Below, in pieces: positions 34,112-43,476 of a stretch of DNA of 64,000 bases; within the stretch, counting starts at the first letter, position 1; every line of letters begins with the position of its first letter. The translations under genes and the position numbers were made by a program. This DNA comes from Xanthomonas arboricola pv. juglandis (lineage in GTDB: Bacteria > Pseudomonadota > Gammaproteobacteria > Xanthomonadales > Xanthomonadaceae). Where the stretch lies: assembly GCF_001013475.1 (NCBI RefSeq), contig NZ_JZEF01000005.1, positions 420,611-484,610 of the forward strand, written 5' to 3'. The notes under the pieces were generated by a model, which had not been told where the DNA came from, did not search any database, and was given only the letters and a program-made list of their open reading frames with translations.

Positions 34112-34714
34112 ATGGCGACGATGCTCGATACCCTCGCCGCTGACGCGCACCACAGCCTGGACATCAAGCACAGTCGCTTTCTGGCCAACGCTGCTGCATT
34201 GGAATCGCCCGCGCACGCGCTGGCGATCGTGCAGCGCGTGTCTGTGCCCGATGCCACCCACAACTGCTGGGCGTACCGGTTCGGGCAGGAATACCGCTCC
34301 AGCGACGATGGCGAGCCCAGCGGCACCGCCGGCCGGCCGATTCTTGCGGCTATCGATGGTCAGGGTTACGACCGCGTGGTGGTGGTGGTCACGCGTTGGT
34401 ACGGCGGCATCAAGCTCGGCGCGGGTGGATTGATGCGCGCCTACGGCGGGACGGCAGCGGAATGCCTGCGCATGGCCACTCGTCGTCCACTGATGACGCT
34501 GTGTGCGCTTGAACTGCACTGCCGGTTCGATGATCTTGGCGTGGTGCACGTCGCACTCAATGCGTTTCACGCCACGAAACTCAACGAGCGTTTCGATGCA
34601 ACTGGTGCCCTGCTAGACATCCACATAGCGGCCGATCAACTTCTCGGCCTGAAAGAGCGACTGCGCGATGCGACAGGCAATCGGGCTCGACTAACTGGCG
34701 CGGAAACCTGCTGA
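34112..34714 (+). CDS. YigZ/IMPACT (UPF0029) family protein
   Basis: This 200-residue protein has the UPF0029 core: IKHSRFLANAAA, DATHNCWAYRFG, SDDGEPSGTAGRPIL and VVVVTRWYGGIKLGAGGLMRAYG. The shorter C-terminal domain follows. Eukaryotic IMPACT regulates Gcn2; bacterial members have unknown function, perhaps ribosome- or nucleotide-linked. ATG 34112 is preferred, with 34121 as the alternative. Confidence 0.87.
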   Translation: MATMLDTLAADAHHSLDIKHSRFLANAAALESPAHALAIVQRVSVPDATHNCWAYRFGQEYRSSDDGEPSGTAGRPILAAIDGQGYDRVVVVVTRWYGGIKLGAGGLMRAYGGTAAECLRMATRRPLMTLCALELHCRFDDLGVVHVALNAFHATKLNERFDATGALLDIHIAADQLLGLKERLRDATGNRARLTGAETC

Positions 34715-34751
34715 TACATCAGCCACCGTGCGGATTGCGTGCACATGGCTG

Positions 34752-35828
34752 CTATTGGACCACCGCCTGGCTCAGCAAACGTATCGCACCTTGCGCGGTA
34801 TCTAGCGACACCGTAGCTCCCAGCGGCAATGCAAGATTGGGATCGACGTGGCCGCTTGGCCAATTGACCATCACCGGAATCTTGAGCGGCAAAAAAAACT
34901 CATTGAATAAGGCGTTGGCCATACTGGAGGGCGTGGCCGCCGGAGTTTCGCCGGCGATCACGAACCTGCCTAACAACAGCCCTCTGATCGAGCGCAGCTT
35001 GCCAGCCAACCGCAATTGGGTGAGCAAACGATCCAGCCGAGGCAATGCGATCTCGGTGTCTTCGAGAAAGAGAATGGCATCGGTGGAGTCCACCTCGTAG
35101 GGCGTACCGAGGGTACTGCACAGCAGCGACAGGTTACCTCCCACCAGCCGACCCTGTGCAGTTCCATCGACAAGCGTGGCGGCCGGGTACATCGGAGGGG
35201 AAGGAATCCAGGCGCCCGATGACAGGCGTCCGGACAGCAGATCAAGGATGAGCGAAGCAGTTGGTGGAAGCTTTTCTGGTACCAGGTCGGAAACCAGCAT
35301 GGGACCGTGAAATGTCACCATACCAGCATGTTGCTGTAGCGCGATGTGCAACGCGGTGATATCGCTGTAGCCAATGAATGGCTTGGGATTGGCGCCTATC
35401 AGCGCGTAGTCGAGCTTATCGAGTAAGCGCGTGGCACCAAAACCACCACGCAGGCACCAGACTGCCTTTATTTCGTTGGAGAGAAAGGCATAGTGGATAT
35501 CGTCTACACGCGCACTGTCGGTTCCAGCCAGATAATCGAACGGAGGCGCCAGCTTCTCCATTGCCGAAGGCATGATCTCCACGGAAAACCCGTGTGCCCG
35601 AAGCCACTCGGCTGCCTTTTCCACATCGCTTGAGGGGGAAGACGGTGCAACGATGGCGACCTTGTCACCGGCTTTGAGCGCAGGTACCGGACGATGCGGG
35701 CCTTGTGCAGCATGGGCCTGCACTCCCCGCGCGCCTTCGCGCGCAAGTGCGGGAAGTCCGAGCGACGCCAGCATCAGCGCCGCGCCGCCACTGGCGGCCC
35801 CAAAAAATTCTCGCCTGGACGTGTTCAT
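34752..35828 (-). CDS. LD-carboxypeptidase (S66 family), Tat-exported
   Basis: This 358-residue peptidase begins with a twin-arginine leader (NTSRREFFGAASGGAALMLAS). It carries the three S66 active-site regions: GYSDITALH with the nucleophilic Ser, LFLEDTEIALPRLD with Glu, and SGHVDPNLALPLG with His. Family members remove the D-Ala from muropeptide tetrapeptides; LdcA is usually cytoplasmic and acts in recycling, so the leader implies a periplasmic variant. The region has slightly lower GC than its neighbours. Confidence 0.88.
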   Translation of the reverse strand: MNTSRREFFGAASGGAALMLASLGLPALAREGARGVQAHAAQGPHRPVPALKAGDKVAIVAPSSPSSDVEKAAEWLRAHGFSVEIMPSAMEKLAPPFDYLAGTDSARVDDIHYAFLSNEIKAVWCLRGGFGATRLLDKLDYALIGANPKPFIGYSDITALHIALQQHAGMVTFHGPMLVSDLVPEKLPPTASLILDLLSGRLSSGAWIPSPPMYPAATLVDGTAQGRLVGGNLSLLCSTLGTPYEVDSTDAILFLEDTEIALPRLDRLLTQLRLAGKLRSIRGLLLGRFVIAGETPAATPSSMANALFNEFFLPLKIPVMVNWPSGHVDPNLALPLGATVSLDTAQGAIRLLSQAVVQ

Positions 35829-36095
35829 CTGCAGTCACTCCACTTCTTTTCAGTTATGACTTGGCGGGTGCTACCCTTAAAGGCCAATACCGAAGTTGCA
35901 GTGCTTTTAGAGAACCGATGCCTTTGAGACAGGGAATCCCTTCTCATTGCCCGCGCTGCATCACACATCCTGAGGCAACCGTGTACTGGTTCTTTACACT
36001 TGGACTGTAAACGCAGCTAGGCTCCGCACACGCTTGAAAACGCGCCTGTGCGACGCCACTCGCAACCGTGTCCATCTCTCATCACCGGAAGCCGC

Positions 36096-37865
36096 ATGAA
36101 CCAGCCAGCCGCCGCCAGGCCCAACCCGTTGCGGAAGCTTGGCAGCCTGCGCACCTTGTGGCCGTTCGTGCAGCGCCAGCGTGGCCTGTTCGCCGCCTGG
36201 CTGATCGCACTGGCCATTTCCTCGGCCGCCACGTTGAGCCTGCCGGCGGCGGTCAAGCAGATGATCGACCATGGTTTTTCCGGCGGCTCGCAGATCAACC
36301 ACGCCTTCGCGCTGTTGTTCGCGGTGGCGGTGGTGCTGGCGGTGGCAACGGCCGCGCGGTTTTATTTCGTCGCGTTGCTGGGCGAAAAAGTGGTGGCAGA
36401 TTTGCGCGGCCGCCTGTATGCGCATCTGATCGGGCTGGACGCCGGCTTCCATGATCGCAGCCGCAGCGGCGAGCTGGTGTCGCGCCTGTCGGCCGACAGC
36501 GAGCTGCTGCGCGGCGTGATCGGCACCACCATGTCGGTGGCGCTACGCAGCTCGGTGACGGTGATCGGCAGCATGGTGATGTTGTTCGTGACCAGCCCGC
36601 GGCTGGCCGCCTTCACCTTGATCGGCATTCCGCTGGCGGTGCTGCCGATCGTGCTGGGCGCACGCCGCCTGCAGAAGATCTCGCGCGCCAGCCAGGACCG
36701 CGTCGCCGACGCCAACACGCTGGCGGCCGAAACGCTGGGCGCGGTGCGCACCGTGCAGGCGCATGCGCGCGAGCGCTACGAGAGCCAGCGGTTCAGCCAG
36801 GCCCTGTTCGCCGCGATCGATACCGCACGGCTGCGCATCCGCACCCAGGCCACCGTGACGGCGGTGGCGATCATGCTGATCTTCGGCGCCATCGTCGGTG
36901 TGCTGTGGCTGGGCGCGCACGATGTGATCGCCGGACGCATGACCCCCGGCACGCTGGGACAGTTCGTGTTGTACGCGCTGATCGGCGGCGGCTCGGTCGG
37001 TGCCTTGGCCGAGGTCTGGAACGAGTTGCAGCGCGCCGCCGGCGGCATGGGCCGGGTCGGCGAATTGCTCGACGAGCAGCCGGCGATCGTCGCCCCGGCC
37101 ACGCCGCAGCCCTTGCCGCAGCCACTGCGCGGCGCGATCCATTTCGATCAGGTGGTGTTCCATTATCCGCAGCGCCCCGATGCGCCGGCGCTGGATGGCT
37201 TCGACCTGCATGTCCATCCGGGCGAAACCGTGGCGCTGGTCGGGCCCTCCGGCGCCGGCAAGAGCACGGTGCTGGCGATGTTGCTGCGCTTCCATGACCC
37301 GGTCAGCGGCAGGCTGCGTATCGACGAGGTGGACCTGCGCGATACCGACCCGGTACTGCTGCGCGAACGCATCGCCCTGGTGCCGCAGCAACCCACGCTG
37401 TTTGCCGCCAGCGCCGCTGACAACATCCGCTATGGTCGCCTGGACGCCAGCGATGCGGAGGTGCAAGACGCCGCCGCGGCCGCCGAGGCCGACAGTTTCA
37501 TCCGCGCCCTGCCGCAGGGCTACGCCAGCGAACTCGGCGAACGCGGCACGCGCCTGTCCGGCGGCCAGCAGCAACGGGTGGCGATCGCGCGCGCCTTGCT
37601 CAAGGACGCGCCGATCCTGCTGCTGGACGAGGCCACCAGCGCGCTGGATGCGCAGAGCGAACGCGCCGTGCAGCAGGCGCTGGACCGGTTGATGGAAGGC
37701 CGCACCACGCTGGTCATCGCCCATCGCCTGGCCACCGTGCTCAAGGCCGACCGCATCGTGGTGATGGATGCCGGCCGCATCGTCGCGCAGGGCACGCACG
37801 CGCAGTTGATCGCCGAAGGCGGCCTGTACGCCGAACTGGCGCGGCTGCAGTTCATCGATCAATGA
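36096..37865 (+). CDS. MsbA-like ABC exporter (fused TMD-NBD)
   Basis: This 589-residue half-transporter has a six-helix type IV exporter domain (about 35-320, GLDAGFHDRSRSGELVSRLSAD intracellular loop). Its NBD is complete: Walker A GPSGAGKST, Q-loop LVPQQPTLFAA, signature LSGGQQQRVAIARAL, Walker B ILLLDEATSALD and H-loop VIAHRLATV. The ATG at 36096 follows GGAAG. Lipid or drug export is likely. It is a useful in-window control for the degenerate ABC protein at 38955. Confidence 0.92.
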   Translation: MNQPAAARPNPLRKLGSLRTLWPFVQRQRGLFAAWLIALAISSAATLSLPAAVKQMIDHGFSGGSQINHAFALLFAVAVVLAVATAARFYFVALLGEKVVADLRGRLYAHLIGLDAGFHDRSRSGELVSRLSADSELLRGVIGTTMSVALRSSVTVIGSMVMLFVTSPRLAAFTLIGIPLAVLPIVLGARRLQKISRASQDRVADANTLAAETLGAVRTVQAHARERYESQRFSQALFAAIDTARLRIRTQATVTAVAIMLIFGAIVGVLWLGAHDVIAGRMTPGTLGQFVLYALIGGGSVGALAEVWNELQRAAGGMGRVGELLDEQPAIVAPATPQPLPQPLRGAIHFDQVVFHYPQRPDAPALDGFDLHVHPGETVALVGPSGAGKSTVLAMLLRFHDPVSGRLRIDEVDLRDTDPVLLRERIALVPQQPTLFAASAADNIRYGRLDASDAEVQDAAAAAEADSFIRALPQGYASELGERGTRLSGGQQQRVAIARALLKDAPILLLDEATSALDAQSERAVQQALDRLMEGRTTLVIAHRLATVLKADRIVVMDAGRIVAQGTHAQLIAEGGLYAELARLQFIDQ

Positions 37866-37966
37866 CGCCTGGGTGACACCGGCGTGTGCTGTCATGCCGG
37901 CGTGTCCGCGGCAGCGGCCCGGGCCGATCCAGCGCCCCCACGCGCCCCCACCTGACGACGTCACGC

Positions 37967-38866
37967 ATGCCCCGCCCCAGAACCACCATTCGCCAGCTCA
38001 GTTATTTCGTCGCGCTCGCCGACACCGGCAGCTTCACCCGCGCCGCCGAGCAGATGGGTGTGTCGCAACCCTCGTTGTCGCAACAGATCCGTGCGCTGGA
38101 AACCATCGTCGGCGCCGCGCTGTTCGAGCGCGGCGTGCCGGCCATCCTGACCCCGTTGGGGCGCGACCTGCTCGAGCGCGCGCGCAGCATCCTGCTGGAC
38201 GTCGCCGACCTGGAAGACGTCCGCGCCACCTCGGCCGATACCTTGATCGGCACCATCCGGCTGGGCGTGTCGCCCACGCTGGGCGCCTACCTGATGCCGA
38301 GCCTGGTGGCGCGCCTGCATCGCGAACATCCGGCACTGCGCGTACACGTGCGCGAAGGCCTGCCGACCGCGCTCGCCAGCGGCCTGGCCAGCGGCGTGCA
38401 CGACCTGATCCTGGCGCAATTGCCGGTGGCCGGGCGTGGCCTGCACAGCGAGCGGCTGTTCCGCGAACCGCTGCACGTGACCATGGCCGCCGATCACCCC
38501 TTGCGGGCCAAGACCTGCATCACGCCGGCCGATCTGCGCGGCGCCAACCTGCTCACCTTGATGCCCGAGTACCGCCTGGCCGAACAGGTGGCGGCGATCG
38601 CCATGGACGTCGGCGCCAATGTGTTGCGCGATTACGAAGGCACCAGCCTGGATGCGATCCGCCAGATGGCCGGGATGGGCATGGGTCTTGCACTACTGCC
38701 AGACCTGTATGTGCGCCAGGAAATCCGCGAGGGCGACGATGTCGTGGTCCGGCCGATCAAAGGCGGACGCTACTATAGGGAGATCGGGCTGTTGTGGCGG
38801 CAGGGTGCAGGACGCGCGCCGGCCTTCGGCCTGATCGCCAATCTTCTGCGTGCGGTGGCCGCATAG
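37967..38866 (+). CDS. LysR-family transcriptional regulator, OxyR-like fold without redox cysteines
   Basis: A 299-residue LTTR with the N-terminal winged helix (TIRQLSYFVALADTGSFTRAAEQMGVSQPSLSQQIRALE) and a C-terminal sensor domain (IRLGVSPTLGAYLMP, AIRQMAGMGMGLALLP). By general layout it is the sort often annotated OxyR. However, the two cysteines that form the OxyR disulfide are not at the expected places (EYRLAEQVAAIAMDV), and the only Cys is in AKTCITP. Target unknown; the export operon downstream is a candidate. Confidence 0.88.
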   Translation: MPRPRTTIRQLSYFVALADTGSFTRAAEQMGVSQPSLSQQIRALETIVGAALFERGVPAILTPLGRDLLERARSILLDVADLEDVRATSADTLIGTIRLGVSPTLGAYLMPSLVARLHREHPALRVHVREGLPTALASGLASGVHDLILAQLPVAGRGLHSERLFREPLHVTMAADHPLRAKTCITPADLRGANLLTLMPEYRLAEQVAAIAMDVGANVLRDYEGTSLDAIRQMAGMGMGLALLPDLYVRQEIREGDDVVVRPIKGGRYYREIGLLWRQGAGRAPAFGLIANLLRAVAA

Positions 38867-38880
38867 GAAAATCCTATGCG
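38860..38880. promoter_or_regulatory. Perfect 9-bp stem-loop across the lysR stop codon
   Basis: CGCATAGGA and TCCTATGCG flank an AAA loop, and the lysR TAG lies in the left arm. It may be a transcript-processing hairpin or a dyad operator for the gene cluster that starts at 38955. There is no U-run. Confidence 0.5.
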
Positions 38881-38954
38881 TCGAATAAGCGCTGCGGCCT
38901 TGTTCGCCAGCTGCAACTCGTCAATGCTTCATTGAACTCATCAACGGAAATCGA

Positions 38955-40643
38955 ATGGCGGGCAAGCAGATCGGATGGCGGGAAGCGGGAGCCTGGCTGG
39001 CGGAAATCGTCGGGCCGGACATGCCCTATGTGCGCCTGGCCATGGTGTACGGAGTCGCGATCAGCCTGCTGTCGCTGGCCACGCCGATCTCGGTGCAGTT
39101 GCTGATCAACAGCGTAGCCAATACCGCACTGCCGGCGCCGCTGTGGACCCTGTCGAGCCTGCTGCTGGGCCTGTTGCTGCTGGTCGCCGGCCTGAGCGCG
39201 ATGCGGGTGTGGGTCATGGCGCTGTTCGAGCGCCGGCTGTTCGCACGCGTGGTGTCGGAAATCACCGTGCGTGCGGTGCATGCGCAGAATCCGTTCTTCG
39301 CCGACCAGAACCGCGGCGACATGTTCAACCGCTACTTCGATCTGGTGGTGGTGCAGAAAGCGGTGCCGAGCCTGGCCATCGGCGCCTTCACCATCGTGCT
39401 GCAATCGGCGGTCGGGCTGATACTCACCAGCTTCTACCACCCGTTCTTCCTGGGCTTCAATGCCTTGCTGCTGCTGGTCATCTTCGGCATCTGGATGATC
39501 TGGTCGCGCGGGTCGATCCGCACCGCGGTCGACCTGAGCCATGCCAAGCACGAGGCTGCGCGCTGGCTGGAAAGTGTCGGCGGCTCCAACGGTTTCTATA
39601 AATCCAGCCGCCACCTCAACTTTGCGATGGACCGCTCCGAGTCCGTCACCGCCGCCTATGTCGACCGGCATCGGCACCACTTCCGTTACAGCTTCACCCA
39701 GACGGTCGCGTTCCTGCTGGTCTACGCGATCGCCAGCGCGGCGCTGCTGGCGCTGGGCGGCAACCTGATCCTGCGGGGCGAGCTGTCGATCGGCCAGCTG
39801 GTGGCGGCCGAGCTGATCCTCAGCGCGGTCTTTTACGGCATCTCGCAACTCGGTGCGTATCTGGACGCGTTCTACGACCTGGTGGCCAGCTCCGAGGAAC
39901 TGTCGCTGCTGTTCGCCATCCCGCAGGAACGTGCAGTCGTGGCGCCCGGCAAGACTCCCGGCAACAGCGCGGTGCGCCTGGACGGGGTGGTGATCGATGG
40001 CGCGCGTTTCGATTTTTCGCTGGCTGCCGGCGAGCAACTGGTGACGATCGCCGATGGCGGCGCGGAGCGGCTGCTGGCGATGATCCTCAAGCGCCATGTG
40101 GTCCCCGATCGCGGGCTGGTGATGGTGGGCGGTGCGGACATGGCCACCTTCGACATGTATCTGCTGCGCTCGGAAGTGACGGTGCTCGACCGGCCGACCA
40201 TTGTCGAAGTCACCATCCGCGAATATCTGGCGCTGGCATCGGCCGATGTGAACTCCGAGGCGATGCTGGAAGCGATCGATGCGGTGGGCTTGCGCACCCG
40301 CATCGCCGCGCTGCCGCACGGCCTGGACACGCGGCTGGCCGCTTCCGGCTACCCGCTGTGGATCGGTGAAGTGATGGCGTTGAAGCTGGCCAATGCGCTG
40401 CTGGTGCGCCCGCGCGTGCTGATGCTGTCGCAGCTGTACGACCTGATTCCCGCCGACCGCCTGGCCGGCGTGCTGCGACGCCTGAAGGCGGCCGGCACCA
40501 CGGTGCTGCTGTGCACCGGCCGGCCGGAAGACATCACCCTGGATGGCTGGTTCCACCTGCAGCCCGAGCGACAGCAGCGCTTTGCCACCCGCGCCGAACT
40601 GATCGCCTCCACGCAGGAGGCAAACGATGCAGCACGCTACTGA
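38955..40643 (+). CDS. Type I secretion-like ABC protein with degenerate nucleotide-binding domain
   Basis: This 562-residue protein has the six-helix exporter fold (about 25-310), like HlyB/LapB without a peptidase domain, and an NBD-shaped C-terminal half (about 335-540). Every nucleotide-handling motif is altered: Walker A reads IADGGAERL (365-373), the Q-loop VTVLDRP (408-414), the signature PLWIGEV (467-473), Walker B RVLMLSQLYDL (487-497) with no Asp or Glu, and the H-loop CTGRPED with no His. The NBD fold signature is otherwise kept in register (LPHGLDTRLAASGYP). ATP hydrolysis looks impossible, so it may be a scaffold, or pair with another NBD. It overlaps hlyD-like by 17 bases. Confidence 0.85.
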   Translation: MAGKQIGWREAGAWLAEIVGPDMPYVRLAMVYGVAISLLSLATPISVQLLINSVANTALPAPLWTLSSLLLGLLLLVAGLSAMRVWVMALFERRLFARVVSEITVRAVHAQNPFFADQNRGDMFNRYFDLVVVQKAVPSLAIGAFTIVLQSAVGLILTSFYHPFFLGFNALLLLVIFGIWMIWSRGSIRTAVDLSHAKHEAARWLESVGGSNGFYKSSRHLNFAMDRSESVTAAYVDRHRHHFRYSFTQTVAFLLVYAIASAALLALGGNLILRGELSIGQLVAAELILSAVFYGISQLGAYLDAFYDLVASSEELSLLFAIPQERAVVAPGKTPGNSAVRLDGVVIDGARFDFSLAAGEQLVTIADGGAERLLAMILKRHVVPDRGLVMVGGADMATFDMYLLRSEVTVLDRPTIVEVTIREYLALASADVNSEAMLEAIDAVGLRTRIAALPHGLDTRLAASGYPLWIGEVMALKLANALLVRPRVLMLSQLYDLIPADRLAGVLRRLKAAGTTVLLCTGRPEDITLDGWFHLQPERQQRFATRAELIASTQEANDAARY

Positions 40644-41712
40644 TCGCAACGCACACTTTCCCACCCTGGCGGCGATGCGCCCACCGAGCATCGCCAAGGC
40701 GCTGGCCTGGATGCTGCTGATCGGCATTGTCATTGCCAGCGCGATCCTGGCGCTGGCGCCGTGGGTGCAGACCGCCAGCGGCAAGGGCCAAGTGGTGGCG
40801 CTGGATCCGGGCGACCGCCAGCAGCAGGTCACCGCCTTCGTACCCGGCCGGGTCGAGCGCTGGTATGTGCACGACGGCCAGCATGTTTCGCGCGGCGATC
40901 CGATCGCGCGCGTCGGCGATCTGGACCCGGATCTGCTCGCCCGCCTGGCCAGCGAGCGGGCCCAGGTGCAGGCGGAAATCACCGCGATCCAGCAATCGCG
41001 CGCGGTTGCCAGCATCGATGTGGCGCGCAGCAGGCAATTGCTCGCCGAGGGGCTGGCTGGCCGCCGCGACTTCGAACTGACCCAGATCAAGGTCGCCGAG
41101 GCCGATGCCAAGCTGGCCGAATCGCGCGCCAAGCTGACCCGCATCGACATCCAGTTGAACCGCCAGTCGGCGCAGCTGGTGCGCGCACCGCGCGATGGCC
41201 GCGTGCAGCAGCTCAACGCCGCCAGTGGCAGCGCGATGGTCTCGCCCGGCACGGTGCTGGCGGTGATCGCGCCGGAGCGGGTGGAGCGCGCGGTCGAGCT
41301 GTATATCGACGGCCGCGACGTGCCGCTGATCCGCCCCGGCCGCCCGGTGCGGCTGGAGTTCGAAGGCTGGCCGGCGATCCAGTTCAGCGGCTGGCCGTCG
41401 GTGGCGCACGGCATGTTCGATGGCCGCGTGCGCGCCATCGACCCCAATGCCGCGCCCGATGGCCTGTTCCGCATCCTGGTCGAACCGCAACCCGGCAAGC
41501 CGGCCTGGCCGGCGCAGGAATTCGCCCGCCAGGGCGGCAAGGTGCGCGGCTGGGTGCAGGGCGAAACGGTGAAGGTGGGCTACGAACTGTGGCGCCAGCT
41601 CAACAATTTCCCGCTGGAGTTCGGCCGCCGTCCGGCGGCAACGACGACGCAGGATGAGGGCAAGGCCAAGGCGGCGCCCAAGGCCGAAGACGACGAGACC
41701 GGCAAGAAATGA
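40627..41712 (+). CDS. HlyD-family periplasmic adaptor (membrane fusion protein)
   Basis: This 361-residue protein has one N-terminal transmembrane helix (WMLLIGIVIASAILALAPWV). A biotinyl-lipoyl half (VTAFVPGRVERWYVHDGQHVSRGDPIARVG), a helical hairpin (about 115-185), the second lipoyl half (LVRAPRDGRVQQL) and a beta-barrel with IDGRDVPLIRPGRPVRLEFEG follow. A strong AGGAGG lies 6 bases before the ATG, inside the ABC gene. It should bridge the ABC protein and the TolC-like protein. Its charged C-terminal tail (KAAPKAEDDETGKK) is unusual. Confidence 0.92.
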   Translation: MQHATDRNAHFPTLAAMRPPSIAKALAWMLLIGIVIASAILALAPWVQTASGKGQVVALDPGDRQQQVTAFVPGRVERWYVHDGQHVSRGDPIARVGDLDPDLLARLASERAQVQAEITAIQQSRAVASIDVARSRQLLAEGLAGRRDFELTQIKVAEADAKLAESRAKLTRIDIQLNRQSAQLVRAPRDGRVQQLNAASGSAMVSPGTVLAVIAPERVERAVELYIDGRDVPLIRPGRPVRLEFEGWPAIQFSGWPSVAHGMFDGRVRAIDPNAAPDGLFRILVEPQPGKPAWPAQEFARQGGKVRGWVQGETVKVGYELWRQLNNFPLEFGRRPAATTTQDEGKAKAAPKAEDDETGKK

Positions 41713-43112
41713 TCCGCCGTCTTGTCGTCCTGCTGATCGCGCTCGCACCGGGCGTGGTCGCCGCCCAGACCACCCCGCTGACGCTGGATGAAGTGCTGCG
41801 CTCCTCTGCACGCTCTTCCCCGCAGATCGTCGAAGCGCTGGCCAAGGTCCGCCAGGCCGAGGGCAAGGGCATCTCGGCCGACGGTGCGTTCGATACCGTG
41901 TTCGATCTCGACGGCCGTTCGCGCGAGGCCGGCTACTACGACGGCAGCACGATCGAAAGCACGGTCAAGCGTCCCTTCGATGACAACGGCGGCTATTACT
42001 ACGGCGGTTACCGCTCCTCGCGCGGCGCATTCCCGGTCTACGAAGACAAGTCCTACACCGACCGCGGCGGCGAAGTGAAAGTCGGCGCGCTGTATGCGCT
42101 GCTGCGCGACCGCGTGGTCGACGAACGCCGCACCCGCCGCAGCGTTGCCGGTGGCGATATCGATGTCGCCCAGTACGAAGCGCAAATGGTCGCCATCGGC
42201 GTGCAACGCCGCGCGGTGGATGCCTACCAGAGCTGGGTTGCGGCCGGCCTGAAGCTGCGCGCGTACAACGAGCTGCTGCAGCTGGCCGAGCAGCGCCGCA
42301 ATGCAATTTCGCGGCAGGTGACGCTGGGCGCGCGGCCCACCATCCTGCTGACCGAAAACGACCAGAACCTGGTCCGCCGGCGCGCCCTGGTGGTGCGCTC
42401 GGAGCAGGACTTCGCCAACGCCGCCAATACCTTGTCGCTGTACCTGCGCGACGATGCCGGCATGCCGTCGATCGTCTCCACCGAGCGCCTGCCGGCCAAT
42501 ACATCGGCGCTGGAAGGCCTGGCCGGTGCCAGCAGGATCACCGCACCGGTGGAGCGCCCCGATTACCGTGCGGTGCTGACCCGGATCGACCAGGCCACCG
42601 CGCGGCTGATGCTGGCGCAGAACGATCTCAAACCACGCCTGGATGTCACCTTCGAGGTCAGCAAGGATCTGGGGGCGCCCGGTGTGGGCGGCCCGAACCG
42701 CTCGCCGACCGATGCGATCATCGGCTTCCGCTTCAGCGTGCCGCTGGAAAACCGCACCGCCAAGGGCAAGGTCGCCGAGGCACGCGCCGAGATCGAGGCG
42801 CTGGATCAGCGCAGCCGCTACCTGCGCGACCAGATCACCGTGGAGGTCGAGTCGATCGTCATCTCGCTCACCGCTGCCGAGCGGCTGGCCAAGATCGCCG
42901 ACGAAGAACGCAGCCTGGCCGACCGCCTGGCCGTGGCCGAGCGCCGACGCTTCGAACTGGGCTCGGGCGATTTCTTCCTGGTCAATCAGCGCGAGGAGAC
43001 CGCCAACGACGCCCGCGTGCGTCTGATCGATGCGCAGGCGCGGATCGCCTCGGCGCGTGCCGAGCTGGCAGCGGCAACGGCCGACCGCGACGCGTTGCAG
43101 CTGAGCCGTTGA
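41709..43112 (+). CDS. TolC-family outer-membrane efflux protein
   Basis: This 467-residue protein has a signal peptide (VVLLIALAPGVVAAQ) and two outer-membrane-factor repeats with long helices (TLDEVLRSSARSSPQIVEAL, FELGSGDFFLVNQREETANDARVRLI). A Tyr/Gly-rich strand region (NGGYYYGGYRSSRG) fits the barrel. It is coupled by a 4-base overlap to the adaptor gene, completing a three-part trans-envelope conduit. Confidence 0.92.
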   Translation: MIRRLVVLLIALAPGVVAAQTTPLTLDEVLRSSARSSPQIVEALAKVRQAEGKGISADGAFDTVFDLDGRSREAGYYDGSTIESTVKRPFDDNGGYYYGGYRSSRGAFPVYEDKSYTDRGGEVKVGALYALLRDRVVDERRTRRSVAGGDIDVAQYEAQMVAIGVQRRAVDAYQSWVAAGLKLRAYNELLQLAEQRRNAISRQVTLGARPTILLTENDQNLVRRRALVVRSEQDFANAANTLSLYLRDDAGMPSIVSTERLPANTSALEGLAGASRITAPVERPDYRAVLTRIDQATARLMLAQNDLKPRLDVTFEVSKDLGAPGVGGPNRSPTDAIIGFRFSVPLENRTAKGKVAEARAEIEALDQRSRYLRDQITVEVESIVISLTAAERLAKIADEERSLADRLAVAERRRFELGSGDFFLVNQREETANDARVRLIDAQARIASARAELAAATADRDALQLSR

Positions 43113-43263
43113 GCAGTCTGCCTGCTGGCTCCCGAGCGGTGCCGCACTGCGCAATGACGCCCGGGTAACACCTGCCTGCGCATGCTCGCCTGCACCGGCC
43201 CGGCGCCGGGCGTGCGGTCCCTGGCGGCTCGCAATGCGACCCTGAAATCCTTCGGAGGTGCGT

Positions 43264-43476
43264 ATGTCTTTCCGGCAATTTCCCGCAATCGGTGCAGATG
43301 GCGAGTCCTACGTCATCATCGAATTCCGCGACGAGCTCGAATCCCGCAACGGGCCTCAACCACGCACGCAAGCGCACACGGCGCCACGCTACGAACTGCC
43401 CGATGGCCGCCGCCTGCAACGGCATGGCCAGCGCTTCATCACCGATGGTGGCGAGCTGCGCCTGTCGACGCCCTGA
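43264..43476 (+). CDS. Small conserved-looking hypothetical protein
   Basis: This 70-residue frame has an excellent GGAGGTG ribosome-binding site six bases before the ATG. It begins MSFRQFPAIGADGESYVIIE and ends with a basic, Gly-rich repeat-like RYELPDGRRLQRHGQRFI. No transmembrane segment or signal. I do not recognise it, but the initiation signal and coding bias support translation. Confidence 0.6.
   Translation: MSFRQFPAIGADGESYVIIEFRDELESRNGPQPRTQAHTAPRYELPDGRRLQRHGQRFITDGGELRLSTP

Noticed and set aside
37967..38866. OxyR peroxide sensor
   Set aside because: The overall LysR fold fits, but the two redox cysteines are missing at the expected positions.
38874..41540. 888-codon minus-strand frame opposite the export operon
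   Set aside because: The plus-strand ABC and HlyD genes explain the region; the antisense product is low complexity and rich in Arg and Gln.
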